Shown: piece by piece, positions 1 to 5,736 of the stretch | Position numbering within the stretch: position 1 is the stretch's first letter | Layout of the letters: every line of letters begins with the position of its first letter | Assembly: GCA_012517635.1 (NCBI GenBank) | Contig: JAAYUP010000351.1 | Coordinates: 1-5,736 of the forward strand | Direction of reading: 5' to 3' | DNA: 5,736 nucleotides | Source: Candidatus Atribacter alterifermentans | GTDB taxonomy: Bacteria; Atribacterota; Atribacteria; Atribacterales; Atribacteraceae | Notes under the pieces: model-generated | Told to the model about the DNA's origin: nothing | Database searches by the model: none | The model's input: the letters and a program-made list of their open reading frames with translations, nothing else | Translations under genes and position numbers: made by a program

Positions 1-576
1 CTTGATTCCTTTGCGGGTTCAGGTACAACAGCACATGCGGTTCTTGCTCTGAACCAAGAAGATGGGGGGAAACGTCGTTTTATATTAGTAGAATGTGAAG
101 ATTATGCCGATGAGATCACTGCTGAACGAGTGAGGCGTGTGATTAAAGGCGTGCCTAGTGCTAAAGATGAAAACCTCAGAAATGGCCTGGGCGGTTCTTT
201 TAGTTATTTTGAATTGGGTAAACCAATAGAATTAGAAAGTATCCTGGAGGGTGATTCGCTTCCCTCTTATCGTGAACTGGCTCGATATATTTTTTATACC
301 GCAACAGGAGAAGAATTTAATCCTTCTGTAGTCGACGAGAAACGTTTTTTCATTGGAGAAAATAAAGAATATGAACTCTATTTATTTTATAAACCCGATA
401 TCGAATATTTAAAATCAACAGCTCTTACATTAGAAAGAGCTCAAGCTTTGGGTCCAATTAATAAAAAAAAACGATTGGTTTTTGCTCCTACCAAATACCT
501 TGATACCGAACATCTTCTATCCTTTCGAATAGAATTCTGTCAACTTCCTTTTGAAATTTTTAAAATAAAAGGTTAA
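1..576 (+). CDS. mod: Type III restriction-modification DNA methyltransferase (Mod), C-terminal part
   Basis: This is the last 191 codons of a gene whose start lies left of the window; frame 1 is open from base 1 to the TAA at 574-576. The opening residues LDSFAGSGTTAHAVL are methyltransferase motif I (the AdoMet-binding D-x-F-x-G-x-G loop). They are followed by FILVECEDYADEIT and then AERVRRVIKG, the arrangement typical of the Mod subunit of type III systems. Those enzymes are beta-class N6-adenine methyltransferases, in which the catalytic DPPY motif and the target recognition domain precede motif I, so both should lie outside this window. In the family, Mod modifies one strand of an asymmetric site and gives the Mod-Res complex its specificity. 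The last roughly 120 residues are a Mod-type tail without a motif I can name. Motif I has Ser where Phe is usual (DSF rather than DFF), which is probably neutral. The res gene starts 31 bases downstream, which supports the call. An internal GTG at 130 is not a plausible start because motif I lies upstream of it. Confidence 0.93.
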   Translation, partial: LDSFAGSGTTAHAVLALNQEDGGKRRFILVECEDYADEITAERVRRVIKGVPSAKDENLRNGLGGSFSYFELGKPIELESILEGDSLPSYRELARYIFYTATGEEFNPSVVDEKRFFIGENKEYELYLFYKPDIEYLKSTALTLERAQALGPINKKKRLVFAPTKYLDTEHLLSFRIEFCQLPFEIFKIKG

Positions 577-607
577 AAACCATCGAGAGCTTGGAGAAAG
601 CAATTCC

Positions 608-3133
608 GTGGAGTTAAAAGAATACCAAAAAGAATCACTTGCAAAAGTAAAAATATTTATCGAATGGTTAAAAAAAGCTAAAAATGAAGCCGATAAAAGG
701 AATGCTAATACCGAATCGGTGTTTGAAGATTACTTCGATTTTCCTCAAGCAGCCTGGAAAAAGATCAGCCAAGAACCCTATCGATCGAAGAAAAATGGGT
801 TAAATCAAGACCTCCCAAATTTCTATCTAAAAATACCAACCGGTGGGGGAAAAACCCTGCTTGCTTGCCATGTGATAGATATTATTAATCGGATCTATCT
901 TGAAAGGCAAACTGGTGTGGTTTTATGGATTGTTCCTACCAATCAGATCTATCGTCAAACGCTGAACCACTTGAAAGACCGGAACCATCCCTATCGGCAA
1001 GTGTTAGATATTGCTAGTAGCGGAAGGACAATGATACTTGAAAAAAATGATCGATTCTCCCCCCAGGATCTCAATGATAACCTTATTATTCTTCTACTTA
1101 TGCTCCCTTCAGCTAATCGGCTTAACCAAGAGGTTTTAAAGGTATTTAAAGATAACGGAGGATTTACTGATTTTTTCCCTTCAGAAGATGACTTCCAAGG
1201 GAATAAAAAGCTTCTTGAAAGCATACCCAACCTCGATTGTTTTAATCAAAATCATGGAATTTTCGGCCAAGTACCTAAAACCTCACTGGGAAATACTCTG
1301 AAAATGCTCCAACCGATCATTATTCTCGATGAAGGCCACAAAGCCTATAGTCAAATTGCCCAGGAAACCTTACGAGGTTTCAATCCAAGCATCATTGTTG
1401 CTCTTTCGGCGACTCCTCCCAAAGGAGAAAATATCCTGGTAAATATCACTGGCCAGCAACTCAATCGAGAAGAAATGATCAAACTAGATCTTCATATCAT
1501 CAGCAAAGCAACCACTGACTGGCGAAATGTCCTCTCTCTTACTTTGGAAAAAAGAAACTACTTAGAGGAAAAGGCGAAAGAATATCAAGCCAATACTGGG
1601 GAATATATTCGTCCTATTTCTCTTATCCAAGTGGAAAGGACTGGTAAAGATCAAAGAAAAGGAATTTTTATTCATTCTGAAGATGTCAAAGAATTCCTTA
1701 TGGTCCAATGTGGAATACCAGAAGATCAAATTGCCATTAAAAGTAGTTCTACAGATGATATTGAAGGGATTGATTTATTTTCAGAAGAATGTCCCATTCG
1801 TTACATCATCACCAAACAAGCCCTTCAAGAAGGTTGGGATTGTTCCTTTGCTTATATTCTTACTGTTCTTACCAATCCCGAATCGAAATTAAGCATGACT
1901 CAATTGGTTGGACGAATTCTTCGGCAACCTCGAGCCAGAAAAACGAAAATAAAAGATCTCGATGAAAGTTATGTATTTTGTTTCCGTCCCCGAGCGAACG
2001 ATCTTTTGCAACAAATCAAGCAAGGATTTGAAGAAGAAGGCTTAGGAGATCTAAGCGGAAGAGTTTCGATCGAAACCGAGAGTGAGGTTGCAGCAGGTAC
2101 GATTTCCTATCATTATCGGAATCATCTGCGTAAATTTGAAGGGAAAATTTACCTTCCAAGGTTTATTATTCAGGAGGAGAATCATTGGCGAGAGATTAAT
2201 TATGAAATGGACATAGAGAAAAATATCTCCTGGATTAACGTTAACTTTAATCCTTTATTTGAGAAAACCTTAGCTTCAGATGAAGTAAAAGATCAAAATA
2301 TTGTAGTTACACTTTCTCCACAACCTGATGAACTTATTAAACCAATCATTATGCAATCTCAAAAAGGTCATTTGGAAGCAGACACCATCTTTTTTACTCG
2401 TCAACTATTAGATATCATTAAAAATCCGTGGCTTGCTTATGAATTTTCAAAAAAAATATTGCAAGGATTCCTTTCCCGTTATTCTAAAAAAGATATCAAT
2501 AACAACTTTTTATTCATTATTCAGCTTTCAAGACAATATTTAGAGAGTGAACGAGATCGTTTAGCCGAAATCGTCTTTAAGAATTTAATCAAAGAGATGA
2601 AGATCTGCTTTTTTCTTCTTTCTTCTCCCGAAGGGCGTTATACTCTTCCCTCTAAAATCAATATTCAAAAAGAATCGAAAACATTAATTCATCGTGATCA
2701 TACTCCATTGCAAAGAAGCCTCTTCGAGTTTAATCCTGAAGAATATTTTAATGAGTATGAAAAAAGTGTGGCGCTCTACCTTGATAAGCAAGAAAAATTA
2801 CTCTGGTGGTTCCGTAACCTCGCTGGCCAGGATTCTTATTCCATTCAGGGGTGGAAAAAGAATAAAATTTACCCCGATTTCATCACTTCAAAAAAGGATG
2901 AACAAAATCCTGAAGACTACAAAACTATTTATGTAATCGAAACTAAGGGTGAGCATATTTTAGGGAGTAAGGATACAGTTTACAAGCAGAATATTTTCGA
3001 ACTCTGTAATCAATTGGGCGAAGCAAAAAGCTGGGAAGATTTAGGACAAGAATTCTCCAGCAAACGTGTGGAATTCCAGCTTATACCCGAGGGAGACTGG
3101 GAAAGTAGAATAAATAAGTTATTTAATATTTAA
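608..3133 (+). CDS. res: Type III restriction enzyme Res subunit (DEAD-like helicase plus PD-(D/E)xK nuclease)
   Basis: This is a complete 841-residue protein. In the family, Res is the ATP-driven translocase or switch and the nuclease of the type III complex; it needs Mod for site recognition and acts on unmodified invading DNA. Superfamily 2 helicase motifs appear in order: Walker A PTGGGKT at residues 77-83, DEGH at 241-244, SATP at 267-270, motif V QALQEGWD at 404-411, and motif VI QLVGRILRQPRA at 432-443 with the arginine-finger type Arg436 and Arg439. Near the C-terminus the nuclease signature is YPDF (Asp757) followed about 20 residues later by VIETKG (Glu778, Lys780), a regular PD-(D/E)xK site. 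All key residues are present, so the enzyme looks active. The start is GTG at 608, giving MELKEYQKES, a usual opening for this family; GGAG at 593-596 is the ribosome binding site, 11 bases upstream. The length is somewhat below that of the classical EcoP1I/EcoP15I Res proteins. It follows mod by 31 bases and was probably co-transcribed with it. Confidence 0.95.
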   Translation: MELKEYQKESLAKVKIFIEWLKKAKNEADKRNANTESVFEDYFDFPQAAWKKISQEPYRSKKNGLNQDLPNFYLKIPTGGGKTLLACHVIDIINRIYLERQTGVVLWIVPTNQIYRQTLNHLKDRNHPYRQVLDIASSGRTMILEKNDRFSPQDLNDNLIILLLMLPSANRLNQEVLKVFKDNGGFTDFFPSEDDFQGNKKLLESIPNLDCFNQNHGIFGQVPKTSLGNTLKMLQPIIILDEGHKAYSQIAQETLRGFNPSIIVALSATPPKGENILVNITGQQLNREEMIKLDLHIISKATTDWRNVLSLTLEKRNYLEEKAKEYQANTGEYIRPISLIQVERTGKDQRKGIFIHSEDVKEFLMVQCGIPEDQIAIKSSSTDDIEGIDLFSEECPIRYIITKQALQEGWDCSFAYILTVLTNPESKLSMTQLVGRILRQPRARKTKIKDLDESYVFCFRPRANDLLQQIKQGFEEEGLGDLSGRVSIETESEVAAGTISYHYRNHLRKFEGKIYLPRFIIQEENHWREINYEMDIEKNISWINVNFNPLFEKTLASDEVKDQNIVVTLSPQPDELIKPIIMQSQKGHLEADTIFFTRQLLDIIKNPWLAYEFSKKILQGFLSRYSKKDINNNFLFIIQLSRQYLESERDRLAEIVFKNLIKEMKICFFLLSSPEGRYTLPSKINIQKESKTLIHRDHTPLQRSLFEFNPEEYFNEYEKSVALYLDKQEKLLWWFRNLAGQDSYSIQGWKKNKIYPDFITSKKDEQNPEDYKTIYVIETKGEHILGSKDTVYKQNIFELCNQLGEAKSWEDLGQEFSSKRVEFQLIPEGDWESRINKLFNI

Positions 3134-3144
3134 TTGAAGAAAAA

Positions 3145-3150
3145 AGGAGG
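3145..3150 (+). promoter_or_regulatory. Strong Shine-Dalgarno site that sets the start of the HEPN gene
   Basis: AGGAGG, a perfect anti-16S match, ends 7 bases before the GTG at 3158. It lies only 11 bases after the res stop codon (3131-3133). It therefore favours GTG 3158 over the in-frame TTG at 3134, which directly abuts the res stop and has the Shine-Dalgarno sequence inside its own reading frame. It is the best ribosome binding site in the window and suggests the HEPN gene is translated efficiently from the res transcript. Confidence 0.8.
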
Positions 3151-3157
3151 GGTGAAT

Positions 3158-4315
3158 GTGGAAAAGGAAATTAAGCCCTCCATTGTCAAGCCGATAAAAA
3201 TTAATAAAGTAAACAATATCGCCGGTTTTACTGCCAATAATGCTCTTGCAGGTGAAGACGTAAGAGTTATCTATAAGGGATTTTTTCACTCAGATCAAAA
3301 GATATTTTATGAATATATTGAGGAATTATCGAATATATATTTGAATCGATATTTAGTAAACAGAATTCATAACTTTCTAATTATAATTCATCCTGATTTA
3401 ACCGCCGATTTATATATTAATGAAGTACCTATATTTCTTAAAATTATCAGTAAAAGAGATATTTTGGCTCGAGAAGCAGTAACAATAAATGATATTGCCG
3501 ACATTACTGAGCTCTGCTTTGCAGATTATGTTGACTTAAAAGAAAATTATAAGTTAATTTTTTGTTTTAAAGTTGGCTGGAAATTTGGACTTTATTTCGA
3601 CTTTCACAATACTACGAACCCACATTATTCTTTGAATCTTCAAGAATTATGGAAAGTATTTGGTTATTATTATAAGTTTTTACTTTTCCAAAAAGAATAT
3701 TCTATTCTTCAAAATAAATTTTTATTTGAAGAAATGTTTAAAGATGGATGGTTTCCGTTTATAAGATTATTAGGGGGAGATTTTAGAAAATTAGCTGAAA
3801 TTTATAAAAATAGGTTTGATTTTGAAAATTCCATCAATAAATTCATTGACAGTTTTAACGAAAATAAAATTAAGTCAATTATTAATTCTTGGTGGCGAAA
3901 GCAAATAGTCAAAGACAAAGAAGCTATTATAAAAGCTAGAATTAATGCCTATCTGCAAAATAACCAAGATGGTTACATTAACTGTATAAAAAATTTATAT
4001 CCTGAAATAGAGGGAATAATAAGAATGAGCTATTTCAATGAGAAAAACAAAAATCCTTCTATGAAAGATTTAATGGACTTTGTTGAAAAAAGAGCAAAAA
4101 ATAAGTTCGTTTCTATTGAATCATTAGGATTTCCTAGTGAATTCTATCGTTACCTAAAAGATGTATTTTTTAAAGATTTTAATTTATTGTCCAATGACTG
4201 TTCCTTATCAAGGCATACCACATCCCATGGAGTTGCTAAGCCCGAAGATTATACGAAAATAAAAGCTCTTCAATCTATCCTTATCCTTGATCAAATTGTT
4301 TTCTCAATTTTTTAA
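3158..4315 (+). CDS. Uncharacterised protein with C-terminal HEPN-like (RHxxxHG) domain, probable defence RNase
   Basis: This is a 385-residue protein that I cannot name. The start is GTG 3158, chosen because AGGAGG lies 7 bases upstream; an in-frame TTG at 3134 would add eight residues. Seen in the sequence: the C-terminal part has the layout of a widespread HEPN-like domain. A Trp-rich helix (NSWWRKQ, about residues 243-249) is followed by a helix ending in LYPEIEGIIR (about 280-289). After a charged stretch comes SRHTTSHGV, in which Arg352-x4-His357 (bases 4211-4228) is the HEPN R-x4-H active-site pattern followed by Gly, then a final helix (KIKALQSILILDQIVF). Known of the family: HEPN domains with R-x4-6-H are typically metal-independent RNases of toxin, abortive-infection and CRISPR systems. 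The first roughly 230 residues, rich in aromatic residues (for example KFGLYFDFHN), match nothing I recognise and may be a sensor or regulatory part. No signal peptide or clear membrane segment was seen. The gene is much more AT-rich than res. The HEPN call is fairly firm; an antiphage role is inferred from its neighbours. Confidence 0.78.
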   Translation: MEKEIKPSIVKPIKINKVNNIAGFTANNALAGEDVRVIYKGFFHSDQKIFYEYIEELSNIYLNRYLVNRIHNFLIIIHPDLTADLYINEVPIFLKIISKRDILAREAVTINDIADITELCFADYVDLKENYKLIFCFKVGWKFGLYFDFHNTTNPHYSLNLQELWKVFGYYYKFLLFQKEYSILQNKFLFEEMFKDGWFPFIRLLGGDFRKLAEIYKNRFDFENSINKFIDSFNENKIKSIINSWWRKQIVKDKEAIIKARINAYLQNNQDGYINCIKNLYPEIEGIIRMSYFNEKNKNPSMKDLMDFVEKRAKNKFVSIESLGFPSEFYRYLKDVFFKDFNLLSNDCSLSRHTTSHGVAKPEDYTKIKALQSILILDQIVFSIF

Positions 4316-4323
4316 GGTTCGCT

Positions 4324-4354
4324 ATGACATTAATAATTATACACAGATTATATT
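4324..4354 (+). promoter_or_regulatory. Possible weak sigma-70 type promoter ahead of apeA
   Basis: ATGACA (4324-4329) matches five of six bases of TTGACA, and TATATT (4349-4354) matches five of six bases of TATAAT. The 19-base spacing is longer than the ideal 17. Transcription would start near 4361, leaving a leader of only about 15 bases. Such matches arise easily by chance in DNA this AT-rich, so this is only a candidate. The alternative is that apeA is read through from the upstream operon. Confidence 0.22.
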
Positions 4355-4372
4355 ATAAGAAAGATTATATAA
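4345..4372 (+). repeat. Short direct repeat in the gap before apeA
   Basis: AGATTATAT occurs at 4345-4353 and again at 4362-4370, 17 bases apart start to start. The match extends to 10 of 11 bases (AGATTATATTA and AGATTATATAA). The first copy overlaps the candidate -10 element and a small palindrome, TTATA-T-TATAA (4348-4358). The second copy ends just before the apeA start. It could be a binding site for a regulator or a by-product of AT-rich composition; the sequence does not decide. Confidence 0.35.
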
Positions 4373-4375
4373 GTG

Positions 4376-5736
4376 ATGGATAAAACTATAATTTCTGAAA
4401 AGTTTAAACTGCGGGGTTTTTGGTGGTTACCCTTAAAAGAGAATGAAATAATCTCTGGGACACTCTCATATGATCCAGAAGGATTGATGGAATTAGATCT
4501 TGATGGAACATTTTGGCCAGAGACTTCAATAAATAACAACGATTATGGGTATTTACCATTATTATATGGAAAAACACATGATGGTAAATATTGTACATTG
4601 GTTGATGTTTATGAAGTTTTTTCCAGCCTAAATTACTCGCATGGTTCTTGTATTATTATTACCAGAGTAATTTTTAACCAGCTGTATATAGGAGATGGAT
4701 ATGTTAATCCTGATTTAACACTTTATAAAGCTGCATTAATAGAATTTATGGATTTAGGTGCTTGGATGCATCAAGATCCATTTTCATATCAACAATTAAA
4801 AGAAGATTCAAAAGAAATCATAATGTATAGTAAGCCTCCTTCGATCTCAGTTGATGTTGAATTTATAAAAGCAACTATTTCAATTAATCCAGTCATAACT
4901 CATACAAGATACTATAATAGCTATACTTGTACAAACAAAGAAATAATAAGAATAACTCCATTTTCTTCTCAAAATATTGAGTGGAATTTAAAAGTACTTT
5001 TTAACCTTCAAAAATTGTTTAGCCTATTTATAGGTCGACCGATTTATATCATACGTATTCAACTACTTCTCTTTATAGATAATGAGATAAAATCTAGATC
5101 CCAGGAAAAAAATTTTTCTCCCTTAGTGGATCTTTGTTTTAATCAAACAACAAAAAGAGAAAAAAGAGAGTTATTGCCACCACAGATTCCATTCTCTTGT
5201 CCCATTTTGTCGAACAACTGGGAGATAATATTAAATAATTGGTTTGAAAAATCCACTAGTCTTGAAACGGTAACGGCTTTGAATTTTGGATTATCGATCA
5301 ATCGGGATCTTCCTGTAGATTTTAAATTCCTTGCTGTAATACAAGCAATTGAATCTTTTCATAGGATAAAGGGAAATAACTTATACATGTCAAATGAAGA
5401 TTATGAACCAATTAGAGAAATCCTAATAAAAGCTATTCCAGAATCATTATCATCAGCACATCTAGATGCTCTAAAAAACAGAATAAAATATGGTAACCAG
5501 TATTCACTTCAAAAACTTCTTGAACTTATTTTGAAAAATTTACCTGATCCTATTGCTTATCTAATTACAAAAAATGACAATAACTTTTCACGTCGTGTTG
5601 TTGATACTCGTAATTACTTAGTTCATCGAGATAAATCGCTTAAGAGTAAAGCTTTTGACGATAAAGAAATGTTTAATGCATCAGAAAATTTGAAGTTACT
5701 TATTGAATTTTTACTATTGCGAGAAATTGGTTTAGC
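4376..5736 (+). CDS. apeA: ApeA-family antiphage HEPN protein, 3' end cut by the window
   Basis: An open frame of 453 codons runs from ATG 4376 to the right edge with no stop. The N-terminal part has the ApeA hallmark: KLRGFWWLP (residues 11-19), then SGTLSYDPEG (27-36) and a beta-rich region with alternating hydrophobic residues to about 230. The C-terminal part (about 315 onward) is helical and contains SRRVVDTRNYLVHRD, where Arg412-Asn413-x3-His417 (bases 5609-5626) is the HEPN RNxxxH motif. ApeA is known as a single-gene phage-defence protein in which this HEPN domain is thought to act as an RNase causing abortive infection; the large N-terminal domain probably senses infection or holds the nuclease inactive. 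All visible key residues are intact. Since the motif lies near the C-terminus in this family, probably only the last few residues or tens of residues are missing. A stop at 4370-4372 limits the start to GTG 4373 or ATG 4376, and ATG is preferred. No good Shine-Dalgarno site precedes it. The gene is AT-rich like the preceding HEPN gene, 60 bases upstream. Confidence 0.88.
   Translation, partial: MDKTIISEKFKLRGFWWLPLKENEIISGTLSYDPEGLMELDLDGTFWPETSINNNDYGYLPLLYGKTHDGKYCTLVDVYEVFSSLNYSHGSCIIITRVIFNQLYIGDGYVNPDLTLYKAALIEFMDLGAWMHQDPFSYQQLKEDSKEIIMYSKPPSISVDVEFIKATISINPVITHTRYYNSYTCTNKEIIRITPFSSQNIEWNLKVLFNLQKLFSLFIGRPIYIIRIQLLLFIDNEIKSRSQEKNFSPLVDLCFNQTTKREKRELLPPQIPFSCPILSNNWEIILNNWFEKSTSLETVTALNFGLSINRDLPVDFKFLAVIQAIESFHRIKGNNLYMSNEDYEPIREILIKAIPESLSSAHLDALKNRIKYGNQYSLQKLLELILKNLPDPIAYLITKNDNNFSRRVVDTRNYLVHRDKSLKSKAFDDKEMFNASENLKLLIEFLLLREIGL

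Noticed and set aside
991..1230. 79-codon open frame on the minus strand
   Set aside because: It lies wholly inside res, opposite the helicase region, has no domain pattern, and res is clearly coding here.
1683..1892. 69-codon open frame on the plus strand
   Set aside because: It is an out-of-frame shadow of the res segment that encodes helicase motif V.
2694..2936. 80-codon open frame on the plus strand
   Set aside because: It is a shadow of the res nuclease region, where the true frame carries the PD-(D/E)xK residues.
3134..3157. TTG 3134 as start of the HEPN gene (393 residues)
   Set aside because: The start directly abuts the res stop, has no ribosome binding site at the right distance, and would place the strong AGGAGG inside the coding region.
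4348..4598. Two overlapping minus-strand open frames (63 and 64 codons)
   Set aside because: Both lie opposite the start of apeA, whose + frame carries the family motif GFWWLP; neither has a recognisable motif. An antisense antitoxin gene cannot be excluded but nothing supports it.
3158..5736. A HEPN/MNT toxin-antitoxin pair
   Set aside because: HEPN toxins are often paired with a small nucleotidyltransferase that carries a GSxxxGxxxxxSDxD-like motif. Neither gene shows such a motif and both are large HEPN-type proteins.
1..5736. CRISPR array, tRNA or rRNA gene, insertion sequence, or rho-independent terminator
   Set aside because: No regularly spaced repeats, cloverleaf-like sequence, transposase motif or GC-rich hairpin followed by a T-run was seen. 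The gaps between genes are only 24 to 60 bases.

Overview
The window is a piece of a bacterial defence island, with all four genes on the + strand. In order it holds: the 3' end of a type III restriction-modification methyltransferase (mod, 1-576, open at the left edge); the complete type III restriction subunit (res, 608-3133); an unnamed protein with a C-terminal HEPN-type R-x4-H motif (3158-4315); and an ApeA-family HEPN protein (4376-5736, open at the right edge).

The DNA is AT-rich, with a strong AGGAGG ribosome binding site and frequent use of GTG as a start. This fits a low-GC bacterium, but nothing here fixes the lineage: there is no rRNA, tRNA or housekeeping gene. Hand counts of 60-base blocks give about 37-43% GC in mod and res, and about 18-25% GC in the two HEPN genes. 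The island therefore looks assembled from at least two sources, with the join near position 3134.

The gaps are 31 bases (mod-res), 24 bases (res-HEPN gene) and 60 bases (HEPN gene-apeA). I saw no terminator hairpin in any of them, so one transcript through the whole window is plausible. The third gap carries an AT-rich direct repeat and a weak promoter-like match, so apeA could also have its own expression.

Working model (inference): Mod and Res modify and cut DNA as a first barrier. The two HEPN proteins, probably RNases, act as a second layer that stops growth or translation if infection proceeds. The 385-aa HEPN gene is the least understood element. Its C-terminal third can be assigned to an RHxxxHG-type HEPN fold, while its N-terminal two thirds are not recognisable to me. 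No mobile element, CRISPR array, tRNA or rRNA was seen.
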